Of a stretch of DNA of 64,000 nucleotides, positions 35,265-44,177 are shown piece by piece. The DNA lies in NCBI RefSeq assembly GCF_000300335.1, contig NZ_AMRM01000001.1:186001-250000 (forward strand), read 5' to 3'. The translations under genes and the position numbers were made by a program. Numbering within the stretch: the first letter of the stretch is position 1; the number at the start of each line of letters is the position of its first letter. The notes beneath the pieces were generated by a model that saw only the letters and a program-made list of their open reading frames with translations, had not been told where the DNA came from and searched no databases. The stretch comes from Nitratireductor pacificus pht-3B (GTDB taxonomy: Bacteria; Pseudomonadota; Alphaproteobacteria; Rhizobiales; Rhizobiaceae).

Positions 35265-37372
35265 TGTCCAAGACCGGAATCTCCGCCGCCGCGCTGCTGG
35301 CGCCGCGCGCAATGGACCTCGGGCCTGCGGAGCGGATCGACACCGGAGCCGTCCACTGGCGGCTTGCCCGGGATGCGCAGGACGTCGCCTGGCTCGTGCT
35401 CGACCGCGCCGGCGAAAGCGCCAACACGCTGAGCGAGGCGGTGATGGCGGAACTCGACATGCTTCTCGGCAGGATCGAGGCGATGAAGCCGAAAGGCCTC
35501 GTCATCCGCTCGGCCAAGAAAAGCGGCTTCATCGCCGGCGCCGACATTCGTGATTTCCAGGGGATCGCCGATTCAGCGGAGGTGGAGGCGCGCATGACGC
35601 AGGCGCATGCGGTCATCGACCGGCTGGCGGCACTGCCCATGCCGACGCTGGCGGTGGTGCATGGCCATTGTCTCGGCGGCGGCCTCGAACTGGCGCTCGC
35701 CTGCCGGTACCGCATAGCGATCGACGGTGCGTCATTTGGCTTTCCCGAAGTGCTGCTTGGTCTGCATCCCGGGCTGGGTGGCACTTTCCGCCTGCCGGCG
35801 CTGATCGACCCGCTCGAAGCGATGACGATGATGCTGACCGGCAAGACGGCGCACACGAAACGGGCGAAGGCGCTCGGGCTTGTCGATGCGGTCATCGAGG
35901 AGCGGCATGTGCAGAACGCGGTTGCCGCCGCGATGTCGGGCAAGCTCCGCAAGCCGCGCGGCAACTGGAAGTCCGGGCTGCTGGGCTTCTCGCCGGCGCG
36001 CGGCCTGGCGGCGCGCAGGATGCGGGCAGAGACGGAGAAACGCGTTTCCGAAGCGCATTATCCCGCCCCTTATCGGCTGATTGACCTCTGGGAAGAGCAT
36101 GGCGGCGACGCCAAGGCGATGCAGAAGGCCGAGATCAGGTCCTTTGCCGCCCTGCTTGCCGGCGTGACGGCGCAGAACCTGATCCGCGTGTTTTTCCTCC
36201 GCGAGGGCCTGAAGGCACAGGGCAAGGGCGACAGCGACATCGCGCATGTGCATGTGATCGGCGCCGGCACGATGGGCGGTGACATCGCTGCCTGGTGCGC
36301 GGCGCGCGGATTGAAGGTCACGCTTACGGATATCGATGCGAAAGCGATTGCCCGCGCCGTCGGCCGCGCATCGTCCTTCTTCGACAAGCGGCTTTACACC
36401 GGCATCGACCGACGCGACGCCTTCGATCGGCTGGGCGCCGATTTCTCCGGCGACGGGGCGGGCCGCGCCGACCTCGTGATCGAGGCGGTGGCGGAGAATG
36501 CCGACATCAAGCGCACCGTCTACAAGGCGGTCGCGCCGCGGATGAAGGAGGGCGCGCTGCTCGCCACCAACACGTCGAGCATTCCGCTGGAACAGTTGCG
36601 CCGGTCCGTGCCGTTTCCGGAGCGGCTGTTCGGGCTGCATTTCTTCAATCCCGTCACGCGGATGGAGCTCGTCGAGGTGGTCGGCCACGACAAGGCGGCG
36701 GAACGCGCCCTTCAGCGTGCCCGCGCCTTCTGCGGCGCCATCGACCGGCTGCCCGTGCCGGTCAGGAGCGCGCCGGGCTTTCTCGTCAACCGCGTCCTGA
36801 CGCCTTACCTGATGGAAGCGCTGGTGATGCTCGATGAAGGGATCGACAAGGAAACCATCGACAAGGCGGCCGAAACGTTCGGCATGCCGATGGGACCGAT
36901 CGAACTCGCCGACCGTGTCGGTCTCGACATCTGCCTTGAAGTGGCAAGGACGCTGAAGGACGGACTCAAGACCCCGATGCCGGACGTGCCGGCGTGGCTT
37001 GAAACCATGGTCTCGGAGGGGCGAACCGGCCGCAAGGCGGGGAAGGGGCTTTACGACTATGATGCGGCGGGAAATCCGAAGAAGAAAACGGATACGCCGC
37101 CGCCGCACGCGAGCCTGAGTGACCGGCTGATCCTGCCATTGATCAACGCCTGCGTGGCATGCCTGCGCGAAGGCATCGTCGCCGATGAGACGACGCTGGA
37201 CGCGGCGGTGATCTTCGGTACGGGGTTCGCGCCTTTCCGCGGCGGGCCGCTGCATTATGCCCGCTCGCGGGGCATCGATGACCTCATCGCGGAACTCGAA
37301 CGGCTGCGGGAAAAATTCGGCGACCGGTTTGCCCCGGATGCGGGCTGGAACGGGCTCGGCAAGACCGGGTGA
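35264..37372 (+). CDS. Multifunctional enoyl-CoA hydratase/3-hydroxyacyl-CoA dehydrogenase (FadJ/FadB-like)
   Basis: This 702-residue protein has an N-terminal crotonase domain (GFIAGADIRDFQGI oxyanion-hole segment, then GHCLGGGLELALACRYRIA) and a C-terminal 3-hydroxyacyl-CoA dehydrogenase. The dehydrogenase shows NAD-binding VHVIGAGTMGGDIAAWCAARG at about 325-345, ATNTSSIPLEQL, GLHFFNPVTRMELVEV and a duplicated C-terminal domain ending in FGTGFAPFRGGPLHYAR. It performs the hydration and dehydrogenation steps of fatty acid beta-oxidation. The ATG shares one base with the thiolase stop. Codon use matches the neighbourhood. Confidence 0.93.
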   Translation: MSKTGISAAALLAPRAMDLGPAERIDTGAVHWRLARDAQDVAWLVLDRAGESANTLSEAVMAELDMLLGRIEAMKPKGLVIRSAKKSGFIAGADIRDFQGIADSAEVEARMTQAHAVIDRLAALPMPTLAVVHGHCLGGGLELALACRYRIAIDGASFGFPEVLLGLHPGLGGTFRLPALIDPLEAMTMMLTGKTAHTKRAKALGLVDAVIEERHVQNAVAAAMSGKLRKPRGNWKSGLLGFSPARGLAARRMRAETEKRVSEAHYPAPYRLIDLWEEHGGDAKAMQKAEIRSFAALLAGVTAQNLIRVFFLREGLKAQGKGDSDIAHVHVIGAGTMGGDIAAWCAARGLKVTLTDIDAKAIARAVGRASSFFDKRLYTGIDRRDAFDRLGADFSGDGAGRADLVIEAVAENADIKRTVYKAVAPRMKEGALLATNTSSIPLEQLRRSVPFPERLFGLHFFNPVTRMELVEVVGHDKAAERALQRARAFCGAIDRLPVPVRSAPGFLVNRVLTPYLMEALVMLDEGIDKETIDKAAETFGMPMGPIELADRVGLDICLEVARTLKDGLKTPMPDVPAWLETMVSEGRTGRKAGKGLYDYDAAGNPKKKTDTPPPHASLSDRLILPLINACVACLREGIVADETTLDAAVIFGTGFAPFRGGPLHYARSRGIDDLIAELERLREKFGDRFAPDAGWNGLGKTG

Positions 37373-37423
37373 CGTTTCACATCATGCCACCCGTGGAACC
37401 GGGCGCGGCGTCGGCGGATTACC

Positions 37424-37442
37424 CCTTCTCACGATGAGAAGG
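37424..37442 (+). promoter_or_regulatory. Hairpin covering the ribosome-binding site of the DUF3008 gene
   Basis: Perfect 8-bp stem CCTTCTCA / TGAGAAGG with a three-base loop. Its 3' arm contains the first part of the AAGGAG Shine-Dalgarno sequence (37439-37444) of the small gene that starts at 37452, so folding would hide the site. Confidence 0.5.
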
Positions 37443-37451
37443 AGACGGACA

Positions 37452-37634
37452 ATGCCCGCAACCTCGAAAGCCCAGCAGAGGGCGGCCGGGGCCGCTCTCG
37501 CCGCAAAGCGGGGGGAGATGGCCAGGTCGAAGCTTCAGGGCGCTTCGCGCGACATGTATGATTCCATGAGTGAGAAGGAACTGGAAGACCTCGCCGAGAC
37601 CGATCACAGGGGTCTGCCGGAGAAGAAGGACTAA
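37452..37634 (+). CDS. DUF3008 family small protein
   Basis: This 60-residue, highly charged, helical protein begins MPATSKAQQRAAGAALAAKRG and contains KLQGASRDMYDSMSEKELEDLAETDHRGLPEKK, the typical DUF3008 sequence found widely in proteobacteria. It has no signal peptide or membrane segment. The ribosome-binding site AAGGAG is well placed but lies partly within a hairpin. Function is unknown; family members are often stress- or stationary-phase-linked (weakly established). Confidence 0.85.
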   Translation: MPATSKAQQRAAGAALAAKRGEMARSKLQGASRDMYDSMSEKELEDLAETDHRGLPEKKD

Positions 37635-37726
37635 AGCAGGGTCGGCCGATCAACCCGCTCTCCGGAGCGCGACCGCTGATCAGGCAGGGATGAGGGTGAT
37701 GCGCCTTGTGAGCTTCGCCCGGCCGG

Positions 37727-38902
37727 TCACACCGTCCTATCGCCGATGAAGCGGCGGATCCTGCCGGCCGCCTCGCGCAGGACGGCTTCGTCCTGGCACA
37801 TGGAGATGCGCACATGCCCCTCGGCGGCAGCGCCGAAACTGACCCCGGGCATCACCGCGACGTCCTCGGCCTTCAGAAGATCCCAGGCGAATTTTTCGCT
37901 GTCCCTGTCCACCGCGCGGATGTCGAGCATGACATACATGCCGCCTTTCGAGCCGCGGACTGTGACCCCGTTCATACCGTGGATCGCCGCGAGGAAGGCC
38001 GTGCGGCGCTTCGCATAGCGCTCGGCGATCTCGGCGACACCATAGGCGTTCTCGACGGCGGCAATGGCGGCGCGGGAGATGAAGTCGGGCAGGCCGTAGG
38101 TGGCGACGAGATTGAGATTGGTCATGGTGGCGATCATGTCCGCCGGGCCGGTCAGCCAGCCGATGCGCCATCCGGTCATGCCGTGGCTCTTCGACAGAGA
38201 ATTGATGACCAGCGTGCGTTCCTTCATGCTCGGCAGCGCGCGGGGCGAAAGGTGTTCCTCGTCGGCGCGGATCGTCCAATAGACCTCGTCGGAAAGCAGC
38301 CAGAGATCGCGCTTGCGGCAGATGTCAGCGATCCGTTCCAGGGTTTCGCGCGAATAGATGGCGCCCGTCGGGTTGTTCGGCGAATTGATCAGGATGGCGC
38401 GGGTGTCTTCCTCCAGCGCGGCCTCGATCTCGTCGAGCTTCGGCTCGAAACTGTTCTCCGCATGGGTCTCGATCTCGGTGAAGCGGCCGCCGGCGGCGCG
38501 GACGGTGCCGGGATAGGTCGCGTAGTATGGGGAGACGATGACCGCATGCGCGCCCGGGTCGAGCACCGCCTGGCATGCCGCGTAGAGGGCGCCCTGGCCG
38601 CCGATGGTCGCCATGATCTCCTCCGGCGCCGTGGGGACGCCGGTGCAGTCCTCCGAGAGCCGGGCAAGGCCGGCGCGCAGGCGCGGCAGGCCCGGCAACT
38701 GGGTATAGTGATGATAGCCGCTGCGCACGGCTTCGACGCAGGCCTCGATCGTGCCTTCCGGCGTGTCGAAATCATGGTCGCCCACCGAAAGCATGATGAC
38801 GTCCTCGCCCGCCTGCTTGCGCGTCAGCGCAGCGAAATGCACCTCCCAGCCATTCTTGCCGGACGGCACGATGCCGGAAATGCGGGCGGACGGTCTGGGC
38901 AT
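37727..38902 (-). CDS. Class I/II pyridoxal phosphate-dependent aminotransferase
   Basis: This 391-residue fold-type I aminotransferase of the aspartate-aminotransferase superfamily shows SVGDHDFDTPEGT, SGYHHYTQLPGLPRLR, INSPNNPTGAIYS, DEVYW and the PLP lysine in NSLSKSHGMTGWRIGW. The HYTQLPGLPRLR text and SKSHGMTGWR core place it near alpha-aminotransferases of broad specificity; the actual amino donor is undetermined. ATG 38902 has GGAGAGA six to eleven bases upstream. The longer ORF to 39256 runs into the divergent nitroreductase promoter and lacks homology. Confidence 0.88.
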   Translation of the reverse strand: MPRPSARISGIVPSGKNGWEVHFAALTRKQAGEDVIMLSVGDHDFDTPEGTIEACVEAVRSGYHHYTQLPGLPRLRAGLARLSEDCTGVPTAPEEIMATIGGQGALYAACQAVLDPGAHAVIVSPYYATYPGTVRAAGGRFTEIETHAENSFEPKLDEIEAALEEDTRAILINSPNNPTGAIYSRETLERIADICRKRDLWLLSDEVYWTIRADEEHLSPRALPSMKERTLVINSLSKSHGMTGWRIGWLTGPADMIATMTNLNLVATYGLPDFISRAAIAAVENAYGVAEIAERYAKRRTAFLAAIHGMNGVTVRGSKGGMYVMLDIRAVDRDSEKFAWDLLKAEDVAVMPGVSFGAAAEGHVRISMCQDEAVLREAAGRIRRFIGDRTV

Positions 38903-39089
38903 GGAGTTCTCTCCGGCGGGTGGTTCGTGGGTCGGCGGGAGATTCTGCCGCGCCGGATCGGCTGGCCTTTTAGCAAATGGGCCGTTATGAGAACAGCGCG
39001 AACAACCGAGGCCTTTGGTCCTGGCGGCTTGCGGCATTGGTGCAGGGGCAGCAAATGCTGGCCGCGAAGGGCTTTGTCTAGAGGATGCC

Positions 39090-39800
39090 ATGATGCTGGC
39101 CCCTGATAAGGAAAAGGGTTTAACGGCCCAGGAAGCAGTCGATCTTGCGCTGACGTCGCGCCGTTCCGTGCGCGCGTTCCTGCCAGAACCGGTCGACGAG
39201 CAGACTATCTGCGACATCCTGCGGGTCGCCGCGCGCGCACCGTCCGGCACGAACATGCAGCCCTGGAAGGTCTATGTGGTTTCGGGCGACCGGAAGGATG
39301 AGCTTTCGGCCGCCATCCTGTCTTCCGGCGTCAGGCCGGAGAAAATCGCCTGGGACGAGTACAAATATTATCCTGACCAGTTCTTCGAACCCTATCTGAC
39401 GCGGCGGCGCGCGGTCGGTTTCGCGCTCTACGAGCTCTTGGGGATCGGTCGCCGCGAAGTGGAGCGGATGCGCGCCCAGCACGACCGCAACTTCACCTTC
39501 TTCGATGCTCCCGTCGGGCTGATTTTCACCATAGACCGCCGGCTGAACAAGGGGTCCTGGGTCGATCTCGGCATGTTCATCCAGTCGGTGATGGTGGCCG
39601 CGCGGGGGCGCGACCTGCACACCTGCCCGCAGGCTGCGTTCGCGCCCTATCACAAGCAGATCAGGCCGATCCTCAACATCCCGGACGAGGAAATCGTCGT
39701 GTGCGGCATGGCGCTCGGCCATGAGGACCCGTCCAGGCCGGAGAACCGGCTGCGCTCCGAGCGCGTGCCGCTGGACGAATTCGTTTCCTTCGTCCGCTGA
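39090..39800 (+). CDS. Nitroreductase family protein
   Basis: This 236-residue FMN-dependent NADH/NADPH nitroreductase-fold protein has the N-terminal ALTSRRSVRAFLPEPVDEQTICDIL and FMN-binding ARAPSGTNMQPWKVYVVSG. The core WVDLGMFIQSVMVAARGRDLHTCPQAAF and C-terminal VVCGMALGHEDPSRPENRLRS are typical of the nitrobenzoate-reductase-like branch. Likely an oxidoreductase of nitroaromatics or quinones, but the physiological substrate is unknown. ATG 39090 follows GAGG by five bases. It is divergent from the aminotransferase gene and unrelated by operon to the F420 region. Confidence 0.88.
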   Translation: MMLAPDKEKGLTAQEAVDLALTSRRSVRAFLPEPVDEQTICDILRVAARAPSGTNMQPWKVYVVSGDRKDELSAAILSSGVRPEKIAWDEYKYYPDQFFEPYLTRRRAVGFALYELLGIGRREVERMRAQHDRNFTFFDAPVGLIFTIDRRLNKGSWVDLGMFIQSVMVAARGRDLHTCPQAAFAPYHKQIRPILNIPDEEIVVCGMALGHEDPSRPENRLRSERVPLDEFVSFVR

Positions 39801-39847
39801 CGGTTCGCGGGGAAGGCGGGCGTCCAGGCGGTCCGATCGCCCCGAGC

Positions 39848-39861
39848 TTACGAATTTGTAA
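39848..39861 (+). promoter_or_regulatory. TTAC-N6-GTAA inverted repeat upstream of the EF-hand gene
   Basis: TTAC-GAATTT-GTAA lies about 90 bases before the EF-hand gene. GTAAT recurs 22 bases further on (39858-39862 and 39880-39884), which is two helical turns, with a CGGCAA-GA-TTGCCG dyad (39867-39880) between. This layout resembles a response-regulator binding region; the factor is unknown. Confidence 0.35.
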
Positions 39862-39952
39862 TTTCCCGGCAAGATTGCCGTAATGTGAAATCATCCAGCC
39901 TCCACGTGTTCCCTGCCGCTGCTCCCAGGCGGCCCCCAACGTGGAGACCGAC

Positions 39953-40486
39953 ATGAAACGAACACTTCTCTTATCGGCCCTGGCCGCCAGCCTGGTTGCA
40001 GGCTCTGCGGCGGTCGCACAGGAGGCCCCCGCGAACGGCGCACCGCCGGCAGCGGCCGAAGGCGGGAAAAACGGCAAGATGATGCGCGGCATGGGCCGGC
40101 TCGACGCCGATGGCGACGGTTCGATCTCCTTCGAGGAGCTTTCCGGAGCCCGGCTCGAGCGGCTGAAGGGCGCCGATGCGGACGGTGACGGTACGCTTTC
40201 GGCTGTGGAGCTCCAGGACCACATCGCAAAGCGCGAGGCTGAACGCAAAGCCCGCCGCGCCGCGCGGATGCTCGACGTGGACGGTGACGGCACGGTGACG
40301 CTGGCCGAGATCGAGAACCAGCAGAAGAAGCGGTTTGCGCTGATGGACGCCAATGACGACGGCAAGCTCGACCAGCGCGAAATGCGCCGGGGCGCGCGCC
40401 AGATGGCGGGCGAGCACGGCGGCCGGCATGGCCGGCATGGCAAGATGCGCGATCACCGGGGTGGCCCCCGGGGCGACAGGAACTGA
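39953..40486 (+). CDS. Secreted EF-hand calcium-binding protein
   Basis: This 177-residue protein has a signal peptide (TLLLSALAASLVAGSAAVAQ) followed by four EF-hand-like loops: DADGDGSISFEEL, DADGDGTLSAVEL, DVDGDGTVTLAEI and DANDDGKLDQREM. All four keep Asp at positions 1, 3 and 5 and Glu at position 12, so calcium binding is likely. The C-terminus is rich in His, Arg and Gly (GGRHGRHGKMRDHRGG). Similar proteins are common in Hyphomicrobiales, where they are periplasmic and of unclear function. ATG 39953 is chosen at the signal peptide start with GGAGA just before. Confidence 0.88.
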   Translation: MKRTLLLSALAASLVAGSAAVAQEAPANGAPPAAAEGGKNGKMMRGMGRLDADGDGSISFEELSGARLERLKGADADGDGTLSAVELQDHIAKREAERKARRAARMLDVDGDGTVTLAEIENQQKKRFALMDANDDGKLDQREMRRGARQMAGEHGGRHGRHGKMRDHRGGPRGDRN

Positions 40487-40574
40487 AACGCGCCGCTACC
40501 GCCCGAAACCGCGCCCGATACGGACGACGGTTAGGGCGGGTGTCCGGTCGGCCTCGTGTTTCGGCCGGCCGGCG

Positions 40575-40604
40575 ATAGGCCCGGTGTCGCCGCGCCGGGC
40601 CTAT
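40575..40604. terminator. Hairpin at the 3' end of soxG
   Basis: Perfect 10-bp inverted repeat ATAGGCCCGG / CCGGGCCTAT overlapping the soxG stop codon (40601-40603), between the converging EF-hand and soxG genes. No T-run on either strand, so termination is only suggested. Confidence 0.4.
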
Positions 40605-41191
40605 TCGATTCTGTAACCGACGTCCTCCGCCGCGCGGCGCAGGACTGAGACGAAGGCGCGGGCGAAGGAGCGGAAGACGTATAATTCAAAGCGCTGGTCG
40701 CCTGTCCGCTGGATCTGTACGAAATAGTCGTGATGCGCGGTGGCGCGGCCTTCCGTCACCGGAAAGGCGGCGCTGCTGAAGTCGAGCGCGAAGAGCTTGG
40801 CCAGCACCCATTCGGCCCGCGCGCCCTCGACACGCAGCCGCGTCCGGCCGTGCGACAGGTCCGTAAGCGTGCCGGTTTCCTCGGGTACCGCTCCAATCAG
40901 CCGGTCCGCGAGGACTTCATTCCTGCCGCTGACCAGAAACCGGCCGGGGCCGATGTTGAAGGCCGCTGCTCCGGTTTCCTTGAATGCGCCGGCGCCTGCT
41001 CCCGCCTCCAGTGACAGTCCAACCACCTTGCCAACACGTGCCGCCAGCGCCCGCTCCCGGCCCGGCCAGGCGGTCGCCTCGACGATCGTCCCGCTCGGCG
41101 GCGCGGAGAGGGTGATGCCGATGCCATCGGCGAAGTCGCCGTAGGAGCCGGGTTTAAAATCCGCGCCCAGCGGCGTCGCGCGCTCAACCAT
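40601..41191 (-). CDS. soxG: Sarcosine oxidase subunit gamma
   Basis: This 196-residue gamma subunit belongs to heterotetrameric sarcosine oxidase. It has DGIGITLSAPPSGTIVEATAWPG, then FNIGPGRFLVSG, LTDLSHGRTRLRVEGARAEWVLAKL and ALDFSSAAFPVTEGRATAHHDY, the GcvT-like fold of SoxG. It is the last gene of soxB-soxD-soxA-soxG and overlaps soxA by eight bases. The start ATG 41191 gives the family-typical N-terminus; the ORF extends to 41305 only inside soxA. Confidence 0.93.
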   Translation of the reverse strand: MVERATPLGADFKPGSYGDFADGIGITLSAPPSGTIVEATAWPGRERALAARVGKVVGLSLEAGAGAGAFKETGAAAFNIGPGRFLVSGRNEVLADRLIGAVPEETGTLTDLSHGRTRLRVEGARAEWVLAKLFALDFSSAAFPVTEGRATAHHDYFVQIQRTGDQRFELYVFRSFARAFVSVLRRAAEDVGYRIE

Positions 41192-44177
41192 GCATGCGCC
41201 TCCCATCCGGATCGAAGAAATGGTGGCTGACCAGTTCCACCGGGCCGAAGCGCTTGCGCAGCGGGTCGGAGACGAAGGCGCGCGTACCGTGCCGCGCCTT
41301 GCCACCCTTCACCAGCGCCAGGCCGATATACTTTGCGAGAGCCGGCGAGTAGCAGAAGGCCGTGATATGGCCGATGCTCTGGCCGAGATCGTCCAAACTG
41401 CCTCCTTCGACGATGTGCGCGCCGCCGCCGAGCGGCTGCCCGTCGAGCGAGATGACGCCCACGAGACGGATGCGGTTCCGGTCGATCAGGCCGGGGCGGT
41501 CCATCAGGCCGGAGCCGATGAACGGCTTCTTCTTCGACAGCATCCAGTCGAGATAGAGGTCGCGCGCCGTGGTGCGGCCGTCGATCTCGGCGCCCGTCAC
41601 ATGGCCCTTCTCGATGCGCAGCGTGCCGAGCGCCTCCATGCCGTAGGGCGTGATGCCGAACGGTTCGCCGGCGTCCATCAGGGCTTCCCAGATATGCAGC
41701 CCGTGGCCGGCGCCGCAATAGACTTCATAGGCCAGCTCCCCGGAGAAGGAGAGGCGGCAGATCATCACCGGCGCGCCTTCGACGGTGCCGCGGACGATGC
41801 CCATGAAAGGCAGCGCCTCGTTGTCGACCATGGTGCCGGCGACGCATTTCTCCAGCACCTTGCGCGCGTCCGGGCCGGCAATGGCCGCGCTGGCCCATTG
41901 ATCGGTGACCGAGGTCAGATGCACCCGCAGGTCCGGCCAGACGACATCGAGGACGTATTCAAGATGCTGCATCACCGGGCCGGCATTGGCCGTGGTGGTG
42001 GTCATCAGGAAGTCGTTCTCGCCGAGACGCCATGTGGTGCCGTCGTCGAAGGCGATGCCGTCCTCGCGCAGCATCAGGCCGTAGCGCGCCCTGCCGACCG
42101 GGAGGGTGGAGAACATGTTGGTGTAGACCCGGTCGAGGAATTCGGCGGCGTCCGGTCCCTTGACGGCGATCTTGCCGAGCGTCGAGACATCGACGATCCC
42201 GACGGAGCGGCGCACGGCGCCGGCTTCGCGGATATAGGCCTGCTCGACCGTCTCGCCCGGCGCGCCGTAGATCATGGGCCGGTGCCACAGGCCGGCCTCC
42301 ATCATGCGTGCACCGTGCTCCACATGCCAGTCGTGCATCGGCGTCAGCCGGTCGGGCTTCAGATCGCCATAGCGCTCGGCCGCCAGCGCGCCGATCGACA
42401 CGGGTGCATAGGGGGGACGAAACCGCGTCGTGCCCGCCTCCGGGATCGAGATACCGCGCGCTTCTGCCATGATGGCGAGGCCCGGGACGTTCGAGGTCTT
42501 GCCCTGGTCGGTCGCCATGCCGAGCGTCGTGTAGCGCTTCAGATGCTCGACGCTGACGAAGCCCTCGCGATGCGCCAGACGCACATCGTCGGCGGTGACG
42601 TCATGCTGCAGGTCGACGAAGGCCTTGCCCTTGCCCCGGATCTCGAAGACGGGAGCCGGCGCGATGTCGATCGGTGGCGCACCTGTCTCCGGAAGTTTGG
42701 CGCGGGAGGGCTTCTTCCCGGAAGCCCAGAGACCGGCATCGCGGCCGGTTTCCAGCGCGCCTGCCGTGGTCATGTCTCCGAGAAAGCTACCCGCGCCGCG
42801 CCAGTGCTGGCCGGGAGCGGGGGGCAGGAAGGCCTGCATGGTCTCGTCCCACTCGGCCTTGGCGCCAGCCTGGCTCGCCAGGTGGATCACCGGCTGGAAG
42901 CCGCCGGAAACCGCAAGGCAATCGCATTCGACCGGGCGCGCATCGCCCGAAAGCGCGCCGGTCGCCGCATCGAAGGGCTGCACGACGATGCCCGTAACCT
43001 GCCTGCCGCCCCTGGTCTCGACGATGGCCTGACCGGTCAGCGGCACCACGCCGGCCTCGGCTGCAAGTGCTGCGGCGGCTTCGGAGATGGTTCGCCGGAC
43101 ATCGACGATCGCGGCCACATGGCCGCCGGCCCTCTTCAGGGCGCTGGCGGCCTGATAGGCGCTGTCGTTGTTGGTGAAGAAGACCGTGCGGTCGCCGCAC
43201 AGGACGCCGAATTCGCCGGCATAACGGCGCACGGCGCCGGCCAGCATGACACCCGGCCGGTCGTTGCCCGGAAAGGCGATCGGACGTTCGAGCGCGCCGG
43301 TGGCAAGCACCACGGCACCGGCCCGGATCGTCCAGTGGCGATGGCGGGGGTGGCCCTTCGGCGTTTTCGGCAGGTGATCGCCGATGCGTTCCAGCGCAGC
43401 GAGGGTGTTGCCGTCGTAGTGGCCCCAGACCGTGGTGCGCGGCAGGATGCGGACATTGTCCAGAGCTGCGAGCTTCTCCGTCATCGTCCGCGCCCAGTCG
43501 GCGGCGGGCTTGCCGGCGATCGTTTCGCCGGACCACAGGGCGAAGCCACCCGTTTCCGGCTCCTGCTCGGCCAGGATCACGCGCTTGCCGGCCCTGGCCG
43601 CCGCTTCCGCCGCCATCAGGCCGGAGATGCCACCGCCGACCACCAGCACGTCGCAGAAGGCGTTCATGCGCTCGTAGCGGGAGGGGTCCGGCGCATGGTC
43701 CGCGCGCCCCAGGCCTGCGGCGCGGCGGATGAAGCGCTCGCAGAACATCCAGAACCGGGTGCTCCTGAGCGGGCCGACGGCCGGACCCATGAAGGTCTTG
43801 TAGTAGAAGCCGGCGCCGAGCATCCTGCCGCCGAGCCGGTTGACCGCGCCGAGATCGAAGGCGAGCGAGGGGAACCGGTTCTGGCTCTCGGCGCGCAGCC
43901 CGTCATAGATCTCGATGCGGGTGGCGGGAATGTTCGGCTCGCGCACATTGTCCCGCAGGATGGTCACCAGCGCGTTCGGCTCGTCGATGCCGGCGGTGAA
44001 GACGCCGCGCGGCCGGTGATACTTGAAGGAGCGGCCGACCAGCCGGACGCCATTGGCCAGAAGGGCCGAGGCCAGCGTGTCTCCCGCGTGCCCGGCATAG
44101 GCCTCGCCATCGAAGGTGAAGCGGATGGTGCGCAGGCGGTCGATGGACCCACCGGAGGCAGAGCGGCGCGGGCTCAT
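41184..44177 (-). CDS. soxA: Sarcosine oxidase subunit alpha
   Basis: This 997-residue catalytic and THF-handling subunit has three parts. First is an N-terminal ferredoxin-like fold (IRFTFDGEAYAGHAGDTLASALLANG, RSFKYHRPRGVFTAG). An FAD/NAD-binding region follows with DVLVVGGGISGLMAAEAAARAGK and GAVVLATGALERPIAFPGNDRPG. The C-terminal GcvT/aminomethyltransferase-like domain (about 600-997) binds tetrahydrofolate, with VSTLGKIAVKGPDAAEFLDRV and GELAYEVYCGAGHGL. The complex oxidises sarcosine to glycine, H2O2 and 5,10-methylene-THF. Overlaps soxD by four bases. Confidence 0.96.
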   Translation of the reverse strand: MSPRRSASGGSIDRLRTIRFTFDGEAYAGHAGDTLASALLANGVRLVGRSFKYHRPRGVFTAGIDEPNALVTILRDNVREPNIPATRIEIYDGLRAESQNRFPSLAFDLGAVNRLGGRMLGAGFYYKTFMGPAVGPLRSTRFWMFCERFIRRAAGLGRADHAPDPSRYERMNAFCDVLVVGGGISGLMAAEAAARAGKRVILAEQEPETGGFALWSGETIAGKPAADWARTMTEKLAALDNVRILPRTTVWGHYDGNTLAALERIGDHLPKTPKGHPRHRHWTIRAGAVVLATGALERPIAFPGNDRPGVMLAGAVRRYAGEFGVLCGDRTVFFTNNDSAYQAASALKRAGGHVAAIVDVRRTISEAAAALAAEAGVVPLTGQAIVETRGGRQVTGIVVQPFDAATGALSGDARPVECDCLAVSGGFQPVIHLASQAGAKAEWDETMQAFLPPAPGQHWRGAGSFLGDMTTAGALETGRDAGLWASGKKPSRAKLPETGAPPIDIAPAPVFEIRGKGKAFVDLQHDVTADDVRLAHREGFVSVEHLKRYTTLGMATDQGKTSNVPGLAIMAEARGISIPEAGTTRFRPPYAPVSIGALAAERYGDLKPDRLTPMHDWHVEHGARMMEAGLWHRPMIYGAPGETVEQAYIREAGAVRRSVGIVDVSTLGKIAVKGPDAAEFLDRVYTNMFSTLPVGRARYGLMLREDGIAFDDGTTWRLGENDFLMTTTTANAGPVMQHLEYVLDVVWPDLRVHLTSVTDQWASAAIAGPDARKVLEKCVAGTMVDNEALPFMGIVRGTVEGAPVMICRLSFSGELAYEVYCGAGHGLHIWEALMDAGEPFGITPYGMEALGTLRIEKGHVTGAEIDGRTTARDLYLDWMLSKKKPFIGSGLMDRPGLIDRNRIRLVGVISLDGQPLGGGAHIVEGGSLDDLGQSIGHITAFCYSPALAKYIGLALVKGGKARHGTRAFVSDPLRKRFGPVELVSHHFFDPDGRRMHG

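Noticed and set aside
39090-39800. Nitroreductase as the missing FbiB-type flavin domain for F420
   Set aside because: Its closest features are nitrobenzoate-reductase-like, it is 31 kb from the F420 operon and lacks the regulon operator.
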